A stretch of 64,000 nucleotides of DNA, taken from the NCBI RefSeq assembly GCF_003589595.1, contig NW_020653712.1, forward strand, positions 318,443 to 382,442, in the 5' to 3' direction. Position 1 is the stretch's first letter. Each line of letters opens with the position of its first letter. Shown here piece after piece: positions 11,385 to 22,500 of this stretch. The stretch is from Hyposmocoma kahamanoa. Its lineage: Eukaryota > Arthropoda > Insecta > Lepidoptera > Cosmopterigidae. A model generated the notes under the pieces. The model made no database searches. It was not told the origin of the DNA and worked only from the letters and a program-made list of their open reading frames with translations. Both the position numbers and the translations under genes were made by a program.

Positions 11385-11912
11385 TAAATATAATAAAATA
11401 TGTACCTATATAAATTCAGCAATATATAGTTATAATATAATAATAATATATAAAAAATAATAATAATAATAATAATAATAAAAGAAAATATGAACACAAT
11501 GAAAATATAAAAATAAAACCAAAAATATCCATAATACCCACCAGCAGTGTGAAAGAGAATCGCTTAGAATGTCAAAATTAACAAATATAAAAAAAAAAAA
11601 ACAACAAAACAACAACAAATACAAAATAATAAGTACTAGGTTTGAAAAATAAAACAATAAAAAGTAACAATACAATCGAAATGGATCACAGAATTTGTCA
11701 CATTTCCGAACGAACATTTTCGTTATCACTGTTAGACAAGGGCTTTATGCCAAAGCCGTTAAATTTGTACAAAAAAAGATGCTAGTGACAGTTGACGTAA
11801 ACCAAAAATTAATGAACGAACGGAACCACTTAAAAGTTGCATTATTAAAAAGTTAAAAATTAAGTAGGTACCTCGAGAATAAAAGAAAAAATTTCAACTA
11901 AAAATGAGGGTC

Positions 11913-12647
11913 CTATATTTTGTTTTCCGCGGTACTTGGAGAAATAGCAAGAAATCCAGACATTGTCTCCAACCTGTGTCTTCTGCCATCCGGTGTCTTG
12001 ACATGAATCGTTCCGTCCAAGGTCCAGCAATTTGTAACACCAAACTTTAGCCTCGCAGCTACAAAAACGTCATGACGGGACTTTGTGAGGAATTCGGAGA
12101 GAGTGACCTTTGTACCCTTTAGTGCAACTTTGCTCTTCCATACCGCTGACCGCACCGTTGCATCAGTAAACTTGACGACAATGGGCCGCGGATTGGTGTT
12201 TCTGGGAACCTGCTTACCCAACCGATAACTAGCGGCAATACTGCTTGCAGAGAGGCTGTGAACTTTACACTTTGTTGACAAAGTGGAAACTACGACGGCA
12301 CAGGTGTCTTCGTTCTGCTGCTCAGGAATGCCATGCACTAGCAACATCTTACGCCGGAATCTCATCTCCACTCTGTCAACCCTGTTATGAAGAGCCTCCA
12401 TCTCAGCACGCAGCACTGTGAGGCCGTTGTACACAAAAGTTTTGAAGTTTAAGAACTCTATGTTAAGTGCTGCAATGCTATTAGGGTTCTTACGTGTGGT
12501 TGATGCCTGGTTTAACTCTGCTTGGAACTCTGCCATCTTCTCTTCAAACATTTTGGCCATTTTGTCCAAGTTAAATTGCATCTCTGACTGGTCCATTTTG
12601 TGGTGTTGTTTTTGTAATGTAGGAGAGTGACAAAGGAAAGGTAACAC
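11913..12647 (-). CDS. LINE ORF1: coiled-coil RNA-binding protein
   Basis: A 244-residue open frame just upstream of ORF2 in the same element. Residues ~25-98 have heptad-like spacing rich in Glu, Met and Leu and probably form a coiled coil. From about residue 100 comes 'KMLLVHGIPE', then 'SYRLGK' and 'PRPIVVKF', the pattern of the RRM-like plus C-terminal domains of L1-type ORF1 proteins. These bind the element RNA as trimers in known families. Met18 (MDQSEMQF) is an equally good start. There is no zinc knuckle, unlike many jockey ORF1/gag proteins. Confidence 0.8.
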   Translation of the reverse strand: MLPFLCHSPTLQKQHHKMDQSEMQFNLDKMAKMFEEKMAEFQAELNQASTTRKNPNSIAALNIEFLNFKTFVYNGLTVLRAEMEALHNRVDRVEMRFRRKMLLVHGIPEQQNEDTCAVVVSTLSTKCKVHSLSASSIAASYRLGKQVPRNTNPRPIVVKFTDATVRSAVWKSKVALKGTKVTLSEFLTKSRHDVFVAARLKFGVTNCWTLDGTIHVKTPDGRRHRLETMSGFLAISPSTAENKI

Positions 12648-12911
12648 TGTTGGCGAGTAGTACTACTTATGCTTTAGTATGTAGCATATAAATTAATTAT
12701 ATAAATTCAAGTTAACTAATTTTTTAAATAAAAAATATGCAGAGCTAAAAATTTTGTAGTTTACTTGGCGACTACCCTCCTATCTAATATCTGTAACTAT
12801 GTTACAGAGTTGGCTCCGTACGATGCAGTGTGCGGGGTGCGGGAGACGATGACGCGCTCTCGTTCGGGGCGTGGGGTGCTCTCGTGCATGGCTCGGTGTC
12901 TGTAACAACTC

Positions 12912-13379
12912 TGATACCCATTACCTGGATTAATCATTTGAAGCCTATGCCAAATTATGGTGATGTCCAGGGTTAGACAGTGTATTTATTCATTTTGACG
13001 CGTAAAGATAAGGTTAAATTTTATACCGACATAAATTCCAGTTTCCCCCAACTGACCTGTCATAACAATGGCGCCTGTGTTGATATCGACCGTAGTATTT
13101 ATTATCGCTGATTTCATGGCCGCAATGACCTAGCGCAGCTGTCGTACCATATCGCTCAAGGAAACGCCCCATTCAGGCAACCCGTATATTAAATTTTTTT
13201 AAATTAGAACGTCGTTTTTTTTTGAAAACCGTTTTAATTTACTTTGCTTTTATTTCTAATTACACAATCAGTTACGAGTCGTGTAGGTTGTTAATAGTCT
13301 AGTTTTTTTAATAATATGGAAACCGGCAAATTGGATTGCACCTGAGGGTTTTTTTTTTACTCAGGCAGTTGAGCTTTGT
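12912..13379. other. Non-genic stretch
   Basis: No coding exon or recognised repeat. I looked here for the missing kinesin N-terminus and found none. Confidence 0.5.
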
Positions 13380-13393
13380 AACTCTCTTTGATA

Positions 13394-13589
13394 GGAAATG
13401 AAACTATTTTTCTGGAATTAAATCGCGTATATTTGTTTTTTCAAACAAACCGACGTTTCGGGCCCTTTACAGGTCCCATGGTCACGGTTGAGTCAACCGC
13501 GACCAATCGCGACAAAAGTATACGCGATTTAAATCCGGAAAAATAGTTTCATTTTCTATGTGTAACAATCGCGAAAACCTAAGAATTCG
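13394..13589. mobile_element. R5 hairpin element with 14-bp target duplication
   Basis: A 196-bp element starting GGAAATGAAAC and ending CCTAAGAATTCG, flanked by a perfect direct repeat AACTCTCTTTGATA (13380-13393 and 13590-13603). Its arms (CGCGTATATTTG... and ...ATACGCGATTTAAATCCGG) are inverted as in 1064-1262, but the second arm is shortened. A 14-bp duplication is longer than cut-and-paste families make and suggests LINE-type integration. Confidence 0.7.
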
Positions 13590-13838
13590 AACTCTCTTTG
13601 ATATTTCTTTAAGCACCCTCCGCTTACTTGATAGAAGCCTTTGAAGGCGGCCATCTTGTTTTTTCAATTTCGAACATTTTTTTACTTTTAGCTGAAATTG
13701 ATAAATGGAATTTTGTATAAAGACGGTATTTGTATTACTTAATAAATTACCAGATGCTGTAAAACAAGTAAATTGTAAACCATTTAATATATAAATCCTA
13801 GATTTTAAAAACTCCTTGTACATAATGTAAAGGTGCGT

Positions 13839-14238
13839 NNNNNNNNNNNNNNNNNNNNNNNNNNNNNNNNNNNNNNNNNNNNNNNNNNNNNNNNNNNNNN
13901 NNNNNNNNNNNNNNNNNNNNNNNNNNNNNNNNNNNNNNNNNNNNNNNNNNNNNNNNNNNNNNNNNNNNNNNNNNNNNNNNNNNNNNNNNNNNNNNNNNNN
14001 NNNNNNNNNNNNNNNNNNNNNNNNNNNNNNNNNNNNNNNNNNNNNNNNNNNNNNNNNNNNNNNNNNNNNNNNNNNNNNNNNNNNNNNNNNNNNNNNNNNN
14101 NNNNNNNNNNNNNNNNNNNNNNNNNNNNNNNNNNNNNNNNNNNNNNNNNNNNNNNNNNNNNNNNNNNNNNNNNNNNNNNNNNNNNNNNNNNNNNNNNNNN
14201 NNNNNNNNNNNNNNNNNNNNNNNNNNNNNNNNNNNNNN
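13839..14238. other. Assembly gap
   Basis: Exactly 400 N. It lies upstream of the first visible kinesin exon and could hide its 5' exon. Confidence 0.99.
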
Positions 14239-14319
14239 ATTAAATTAACCTTTAAACATACATAACACTTTGAGATCAGTTCATTCTTTTGGGAGCTACG
14301 ATGCTACAAACTGAGGTTT

Positions 14320-14660
14320 CAAACTGAACTCCCCTTGTTGCTTTAATATAACACCTTTTTCCGACTTCGTTTTATTCATCATTCAAAAGTGGACTGTATA
14401 TATGTAGAGTTTGTTCCTACCCAAGACGGACGTCGATATGATCTTCAGTCATCAGAGTGCGTGTTTTTATCCGGCTCGAAGGACCAAACCTTTTGAGGGT
14501 CCTTCAATAACGCAGCTTTGTCCGACTTCATTTTATTGATCCTTTAAAAGTGGATTATATACGCGGGGGCTCATTCCTACACACGTCGACGTGATTCTTC
14601 TCGAATTCTTATCCGGATCGAAGGACCAAATGTGTTGCGGATCTCTAATAAAACAGCTTT
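14320..14660. repeat. Duplicated ~150-bp LTR-like unit
   Basis: Two related units in tandem, each with 'TCCGACTTC(G/A)TTTTATT', 'AAAAGTGGA' and 'ATCCGG(C/A)TCGAAGGACCAAA'. The reverse complement of the last motif (TTTGGTCCTTCGAGCCGGAT) also occurs in the solo LTR at 7905-12907, so this is probably LTR-derived. Confidence 0.4.
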
Positions 14661-14689
14661 TTCCCCACTTTTAGCGACGAGATTTAAAG

Positions 14690-14930
14690 GTTCCATAATT
14701 TGTCAATTACTCATTACCCATTACATATTACATACGTTTCACGCCCTGTTCCTGTCCGGGTACGCGGAAACCACTGCCTTCCATTTGCTACGAATCCGAT
14801 ACACATCTTTTACCTCATCAACAATGCAGTCATACACGCTCGTCGGTTAAGTGCGCTCTTGACCTGGCCTCTCTTATGGTCGCGGTAAGTTCGCCTTGGC
14901 CTCGTTTTCTATTTCGTCAATCTATCTTTA
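14690..14930 (-). mobile_element. LINE 3' fragment
   Basis: Shares 'CATACACGCTCGTCGGTTAAG', 'GACCTGGCC' and 'GGTAAGTTCGCCTTG' with 53500-53860, which still has recognisable polymerase sequence. Same family, shorter and more decayed. Confidence 0.5.
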
Positions 14931-15054
14931 GATGTTACGTGATGAATGAGTAATTTTAAAATAAGTATCAAGTGATATGTAACTAACTTTACGTATATAA
15001 AACTAAATACTGTTGTAACTCAAAAATGATGAAATTGAAAAAACACGATTTGAT

Positions 15055-15478
15055 AATCTCAGTACAGAGTACTAAAACAACCGACCTCAAAAGTACGTAC
15101 TTACCGGAAAGTGCGCAAACCCGGATTCATCCCCTAGTTCGCTACTATATGGGACATGACACAGGAGATAATAAAAATCGGTTCTCACTACTCAAAATAT
15201 AGGCATTGAGAGAGAGAAACGCCTTGAAATGGAGAATAGTAAAATCAACCGTTAAAATAAATTGCTCCTTATAATAAAATTTAGGCGCTATTTATAAAAA
15301 TGAATCTTCGTGATTGAATAGCCACCCTTAGAGGTGGATGATTTTCTTCAAATTAAATGGGACCACTATGGAGATACCCTCTTTCTAACAAAAGAATCAT
15401 AAAAATCGGTTCACAAATACCGGAGTTATCGCGTAACATACATACAAAAAAAATCCTCCTTTTTTAAAGTCGGTTAAA
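15055..15478 (-). mobile_element. R2 element, long variant
   Basis: Essentially full-length copy, from 'ATCTCAGTACAGAGTACTAA..ACCGACCTCAAAAG' to 'TTTTTAAAGTCGGTTAAAA'. Confidence 0.65.
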
Positions 15479-16144
15479 ATTTAAAAAAGTTTAGAATGAA
15501 TCTTATTGTAACTACCATTATTTACAATAAGATTCATTCAGTATTTTTTTTAATATAAATTTATTGATTCCATTCACTTCTATTTGTTATAAATTTATTG
15601 ATTCCGTTCATTTTCTCGACGTTCAAATCATGTTTTTTTTTTTGTATATTTGGTTGTGTTTATTTAGTTTCATGTGCGATTATGTGATATGAAACCAAGA
15701 AAATATAATTAAACAAATGTTGAAAAATAATCATTTCACATATTTTTATCGAATAATTAGTAATTATTTTATTTAAAATATTATATCCTTGCAAAGTATC
15801 ACTTATTAACCTTTGATTCAATTGAGACTCATTCGGATATTTTTTTTCTTTTTCATTTAATTCAAGTAACATTGACTCATATAACTGTTAATAAAGCATT
15901 GAGTAAACCACTTAATACTAATATTAGCAGGGTACAAAATTTACACAATAGACACTGTTGGTAACGTACAATTCACAACAGTGCCTCATGTACGGAGAGT
16001 CGAGCCTATCTGCTATCGATACTGCATTCAAACTGTGTGGATATACAGTTTGTAGAACTATGCTTAAGCTATGAAATTATGCTGAATGGATGATGATTCC
16101 GTACACTGGTATACCCATGAAATATTTTTTATTTTAGTTATTTT

Positions 16145-16331
16145 AGTTAACATAATAGCGCACACGCTCATAGCCCTGTATCGCGGGTACCATGGACACA
16201 CCCATAGACAACCATAAATTACATCCAATGTCACGAGATAAATAAATGTGGCCATACAAATATTTCTCCCGGCCCTGGACCTCTGCGTGACAGTTTCCAG
16301 CATGGCAACCGTTCAGTCACGTAGGCAGTTA
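16145..16331 (-). mobile_element. R3 tRNA-derived SINE
   Basis: Minus-strand copy whose tRNA-like head (5' end at about 16331) lies only about 60 bp upstream of a kinesin exon. The head is more diverged than in 39789-40012, but CTGCC..GAACGGTTGCCATG and the 'AAATATTTGTATGGCC' body are clear. Confidence 0.65.
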
Positions 16332-16393
16332 ACACCAAAGACGCGATTTTGGCCCGAGATGGTCGTAAATAAATGCAATTTTCTCTTTTCCAG

Positions 16394-16599
16394 ATGGACA
16401 TCTACGTTCAAACAGCAAGTCCGATCGTCGAGGAAGTCCTCAAAGGCTACAATGGCACGATATTCGCCTACGGACAAACGGGCACCGGCAAGACCTACAC
16501 AATGGCAGGCAGCAACTCCGCCCCTGAACTGAGGGGAATTATTCCCAATTCGTTCGCTCAAATCTTCAGTCATATCGCGAACGCCAAGGATGATGAAAA
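16394..16599 (+). CDS. Klp68D: Kinesin exon 1 of those visible (P-loop)
   Basis: Follows TTTTCTCTTTTCCAG and ends before GTAAGT, phase 2. The ATG at its first base is an internal Met: family members have about 80 residues before this point. It encodes [20 protein letters not shown]; the ATP-binding P-loop is at 16472-16495. Confidence 0.93.
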
Positions 16600-19500
16600 G
16601 TAAGTTCAACAGGGCTCGAAATTACCAAGATATTTATTGTCTTTGGTCCACGGACCAAATAAGGTTGAGACAGAGCGCCGGGCGTTGGCTCGCAGATTTC
16701 CACGGTGTACATTACCTGTTAAAGTTGTCATGCTGGCCTCGCATAATTAAATAGAAGACTCGGTCCACATGAATTTTATTGTAGAAATAAGGAAAGAGAA
16801 GGTACTGGAAGGGAAAAGAACAGGCAAAGTAAAGGCGTAAAGGCTGTAACAAAATAACGATATAAAACAGGTACAATGATATAAAAACATTCCCTACTTA
16901 AATTAGATACAAGTTAACAGGTAAAAAAGGAACTTACCCCAAAAGGGCCTGTATTTTCTTGAAATACAAAATGCTTGAAAGCGGTTAGCTTACATGACTT
17001 TTAATGGTGTAGGTAACTGGTCAGAATTGTAATGTGAGGTCGAGCACGTGTGCTCGCTTCGGAAATTCAGTAGAGAGTGGCCACGGAAGGAAGAAAAGTA
17101 AGAGTGACGAAGAAAAGGAATTTAAGAACGATTCAAAATTTCAAAGTAGGTGGCCAGGTTCCAGAGAAAAGGACGATAAAAAGGTGGGATGATGTTGAAA
17201 GTGGTCGCATCAGAAACAGAGTGATACTTTTCAAAGCTTTTGCGAAACTTTTTATTGGCATAATACAACAACACAAAACCACATAAAAAACAGTTTACAT
17301 ACAAATAATTATTTAACATATAATTACAATTGAAATTAAAGTAAACATACAAAGTAGATAGTCTGATATGGTCTGTGTTGCAGCGCCATGCCAACACGGG
17401 ACTTAACTCAGCATGTGCTGCAGTAACATACCACTGCGCTGGTTTTCAGTAAGCCCGTAGAGCTCGACGCCAGCAATAAACGCAAAATAAAAAATATATG
17501 AATACTGCTACATATTACATTGACTATTATTATATGTATATTATAATTAATACGTAAATAAACATATAAAAGCAAGGTAACACAAATAATGATAATATCA
17601 AAATTCCTGCACACTGAAACCCAAATATAATGTGATTATAGGGTCATACTTCGTCAGCGATTCTTTTACCTCGAAAATGCAGGAACAACACGGCCGCCCG
17701 CGGGCAAATCGGCCTGGTATGATGTTAATAGTTTTTTTTTCATTTTGATTTTAAAAGAGTAGACCGATTTTAGTTCCCTTATAGGCGGCGGTAAGTTGTA
17801 CCAGCACTTCGCTACTAAGCTACGTATCTGAAACTCCCACGAAACGCAGAAGTGCCGTGCGGAAGGATTTGTAACGCCCAACCCGTCGAACGAGGACGAG
17901 GACACTATGAATAAGGTCTAAGGGTAAAGATAGGGCCAGTCACTATAATCAAAACTAATGTAGAAAGTTACTGGGTCGTTACACTCAAAGGTTGTGAATC
18001 AACCGTCTCCAACAGGTTCTTGGTCTGCGTGACATACCTGGAGATCTACAATGAGGAAGTCCGAGACCTGCTGGGGAACAATCCACAGCAGAGCTTGGAG
18101 GTGAAGGAGCGTCCGGACATTGGCGTTTTTGTAAAAGACCTGACTGGTACGTACATAAGGAATTTTTTCTGAGCGTTCGAACTTTGTATTAATAATTATA
18201 ACAAACTAGTGGAGTAATTTCACACAAAAAATAATTGAATATCAATTCAATAAAAATTTAAAATGCAATGAATAGCGACATTCCTAGCCGAGACTGGTAG
18301 CTGTAAAGGTATTTAACTGGGTGACAAAATACTTAGATTTCTCATAGATGGCGCTACGGGTAAAAAGTCGTTGAAAAACCAAATACAAAGACATAGCAAC
18401 AAACACATAGAAAAATTCGTGAGGTCAGCTAGTTCGTCCCGTAGCTTAGTTGGTATAGCGTCTGGCACGGTATGCTAGAAGACGTCGGTTCGAATCCGAC
18501 CGGATCGACAAACAAACTAGTGGAGTAATTTCACATAAAAAATAATCGAATATAAAAATTTAAAACATTAAATTGTTTTACTACTTTTAATTTTTCATGA
18601 TACAAAGTGACACCTGGTGGCGACTCTTCTTTCTATAGCAGTTCCAGGGCCACTTAGAGTTCTAAATAGCAAAGATCTACGGAGTATTATTTCCCTGGAC
18701 GAACTCTTTCACAAGGAGCTCTACTCTGTGAAAGAAATAATGCCAAAAAATAATAAATAATAAATAAAATAAAAAATAAAATACTTTTATTTCGGACAAC
18801 AAGTTCCATATTTTGTTAGTAATAATAATAATAGAAAAAGAGCTTATAAACTAGTGTTAGTAAATATTTGTACATCATCAATTGGTTAAATCACCCTCCT
18901 TACGAAGCCTATAATAGAATAATGCTGTCCAGGGAAATAATGCCACCTTACCTATATCTACCGCCAAGCGATGTGAGCGTTTATTTATTATTGGAAATGA
19001 AACTAATTTTTCGGATTTAAATCGCGTATATTTGTTTTTTTTTAACAAACCAACGTTTCGGGCCCTTTACAGGTCCCATGGTCACTGTTGACTGAGGTAG
19101 TAAAGTCATCAACCAGTTATATGTAATATTAATGCAAACCACCCTATTTTTTCACTATGCTTACAAGAGTTATTAATTAAATACCTTATTTTTAATTTTA
19201 CACAGAACATAGCAATTTACGCTACATACGTTTTGCAAATTATTTTGTTTTAACAATATGATTTTTTTATTAAGTTAAATATATTATTAATTAATAATGG
19301 AATCAATTAAATAATTTAAATAGTACTTATGTCTGTTTGGGATTTGTCATCAGAGGAAATATTGGATTAATTTATTTATATCAATTCAAGTTACAAAGAC
19401 CCATAAAGACATACCTAATAGACTAACATACATAATAATATAATAAAACATTAGATGACTCTTTGTTATTTACACGTATTGTCTGCGACGTGTGACGCAA

Positions 19501-22500
19501 CGTGGGTGTCCGGTAGCCAGCCTCGGAAACGTCGGTACATTACATCCTTCGGCCAAAACTCATCATTCATGAAGGTCGACAGATATTGAGTTGGTACTTT
19601 CACCACAAATGAATTAAAATTCACTCTGGTGGTGGTGGCGAGACCTTAACTGCTCGGCCCTCAGGGTTCTGAATTTATGATCTCAATCTACAGGCTACGT
19701 TGTCCACAACGCAGACGAGCTGGAGAAAATAATGGCAGTTGGCAACAAGAACCGTCACATTGGAGCAACGGCCATGAACACAGAGAGCTCGAGGTCGCAT
19801 GCCATATTTTCCATCACAGTTGAGAGTTCGAAGAAGGGGGCGGACGGGAAGACTCATGTCAAAATGGGGAAACTACATCTTGTTGATCTTGCTGTAAGTA
19901 TTTTATCACTGACAGCAGTCTTATAGAATTAATAGTAGAGCTCCTTGTGAAAGAGTTCGTCCAGGGAAGTGCTGCCACCTTACTTTTTTTTTGCCGCCAA
20001 AGAATAGTGTGAGCATTACTGCGTGTCAGCTTAAAGGGTAAGGTTTGAAGGGTAAGAAAGGGTGCTGGTGGAATTACAGGCACATGGGACTTGTCAACTT
20101 ATGCCTCAGGGTGGTAGGCGCAGTGCCACTGTACTTCAGATCTTTGCGATTTAAAGCTCTGAGCGGCACTGAACAGGACTATGGACAGGCGTGTAGCTTA
20201 CCATCAGGCGCACGACTTATTCGTCCCGTCACTTGATATTATATTTAATAAAAAATAATCACAAAAGAAATTCAAAATGGCATGCGATTTTTTCCGTCTC
20301 CACTGAGACGAGGGCAAATCGGAAAATTCATGATGTCTTAGCGAAACTGCACTTGTTAATTGTGCTGTATGTGTTTAATTAATAGTTGTTTTAAACGGAT
20401 CTAAGAAATATTGAACTAACAGCAATAAACACAGTGTTCAAAATGGCATGCGATATCTTCCTTCACAGCTGGGAGGGTGCAGGTGAGTTTCATGAGGTTC
20501 ATGTTTGTGATGGTGGAACTGCATCTTATTGATAATGCTGCATGTATTATTAACGGCCATTTTAAGCTGATCTAAGACAACGCAGTCTTGCTGGACCAAC
20601 AACATTTGTTGTGAACATTGGTTCCTGTTGTTTCAAATAATATAGTAATTATTTAAAAAAATCTCAAACAAAATCTACTCAACTTTAATTATTTAAACTA
20701 AAACTATAAATCTAGATATCCTAGAAACACAAGGAGTAACATTTAAATACGGCCTACGACCTAATTTGGAATTTTACTATGGAACAATGTTTGTATTAAT
20801 ACCCAAATTATTTAGTTAATTACCGGATGTTGTAAAAAAATGAAATTGTATACAAGTTAAAATAAAATTGCATAATTTGTTAGTTACACAATGCTGTTAC
20901 AATATTGATGATTTTTTTACTTGATAAAGTAAAATGTAAAATTTTACTAATTTTGGTAATTTTTTAAAACTTTCATTGAAATTTTATTGAATTTTTATTT
21001 TTATTGAATTATTAATACAAAAAATCGAACACTAAGAAAAATTCCTTCGAACTGGCTGGATCCGAACCAGCGCTTTCAATACGAAACACGTTCAATGACA
21101 TCTTAAAAAATTACAATTATAACGTGATACCTCTAGTCAGCTGCTGGTAGCTGTAAAGGTACCTGTCCGAGTGAAGAAATAGATTTATCACAGATGGCGC
21201 TACGACAAAATAGTCATTAAAACTAATAACAATGATCTGCATAAACACTTAGAAAAATTCGTGGTTCGTTCGGTTTTTCAATCAACTTTGTATTGAATAT
21301 CGTCAGAAAAATCTTGTTGATATCATTCCGTGTGCAGAGAGACCTAACTGTTACGTATACTGTCACTCCTCCCGCACCGCGCAGCTACCTCAGGAACCGA
21401 CTCAGTTAAGCGGTAGGCCTGCAACTACATTTTTCACCGAATAAATATCTTGCATTCTAATTTTAACACCGTATCTTCATTCCCTAGGGTTCAGAACGCC
21501 AAAGCAAGACTCAAGCAACCGGCACGCGCTTGAAAGAAGCGACAAAGATTAACCAATCTCTCTCTGTGCTCGGCAACGTAATCTCAGCTTTAGTGGACGG
21601 AAAGTCTACCCACATTCCTTATAGAAACTCGAAACTCACTAGGTTACTGCAAGATTCTCTTGGAGGGAACAGCAAAACCGTTATGGTAAGACTTTTATTT
21701 TAACACTTATAGTTTTGGATGACAGGTCAATGTTAATTGGGCATTACGAAAAACCAGCTTATTTAGCAAGGCTGCACAACCGTTGTGTTAAGACATTTTC
21801 TTTAACAATTTTAGTTTCGGATGACAGGTCAGTGTTGATTAGTCGTATTTATGCCGTTTTATATTAGTTTTCGCTTTAGTTTATCGTTATAGTAAGACCT
21901 TTGTTTCAACAATTAGTATGCCATTTTATGGTGGTTTCTGCTTTGATCTTTGATGATTGATTTGATGAAAAATCAATACTGCCTCTGTGGCCGAACGGTT
22001 ACCATGTCGAACTGCCACCCAGAGGTCCCGGGTTTGATTCCCGGGCCGGGAAAAATATTTGTGTGGCCTACATTTATTTCTCTCATGAATTTGGGTATAT
22101 ATTGTGGTTGTCTATAAGTGTGTCCATAGCACCCGAGATACAGGTTTTCCCTAGTGCGGGGCTATGTTGAGTGTGTGCGTTATTATTATTATTATAATAA
22201 TAACCGATATAGATGATCTAAGCATAACCATAGTAATACTATTGGTGTTCGTACCCAATGTATGTAATGTAGAAAACCGTTGGGTAGATCCTTGTTTTAC
22301 AATTGCTTTTATTTGATGATAAATCAGTGTGAACTAGGGGCCTACCATAACCTTTGAAAAAACAATCTTATCAACTGTAATGGGCAGGCGTGTCGCTTAC
22401 CATCAGGCACAAAACTTGATCGTTCCCTCACTTAGTATTATAAAAAAACCGATCATCTTAACCCCTGAATTCTATCTCGACAAATGGCATCTGTAGGTCC

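Larger units (their letters stand above)
8107..12792 (-). mobile_element. Full-length LINE (non-LTR retrotransposon)
   Basis: A 4686-bp element on the minus strand, flanked by a perfect 12-bp target-site duplication GTAACTATGTTA (8095-8106 and 12793-12804). Its 3' end carries an AATAAA close to a short GATA/TATC microsatellite tail (8107-8122 on the plus strand), as in CR1-type elements that end in microsatellites rather than poly(A). It has a 5' UTR of about 145 bp, ORF1 (11913-12647), a spacer of about 530 bp with an AAT run, ORF2 (8436-11384) and a 3' UTR of about 330 bp. Both ORFs are open, so it is recent and possibly competent. The clade (CR1 or jockey-like) is not certain. Confidence 0.88.
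7905..12907 (-). mobile_element. Solo LTR interrupted by a LINE
   Basis: Removing the LINE at 8107-12792 and one copy of its 12-bp duplication leaves about 305 bp. On the minus strand it starts TGTTACAGAC (12907) and ends ...CATGGGCA (7905), the TG...CA ends of an LTR. ACTC flanks both sides (7901-7904 and 12908-12911), a 4-bp target duplication as gypsy-type elements make. Inside are a TATA-like TATATAAG, an AATAAA and a GGTCCTACGAGAGCCGG segment. No internal retroviral region remains, so this is a solo LTR left by recombination. Confidence 0.65.

Noticed and set aside
11430..11729. 99-residue minus frame with Tyr/Phe runs
   Set aside because: Made by an AAT microsatellite in the spacer between the LINE ORFs; no domain.
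13833..14243. Open frame of unknown residues
   Set aside because: Runs through the N gap.
18434..18509. Possible tRNA gene
   Set aside because: A- and B-boxes and the T stem look good, but the anticodon loop is 9 nt, the acceptor stem has a mismatch, and sister copies at 24664 and 39401 share the surrounding repeat. It is part of R4.
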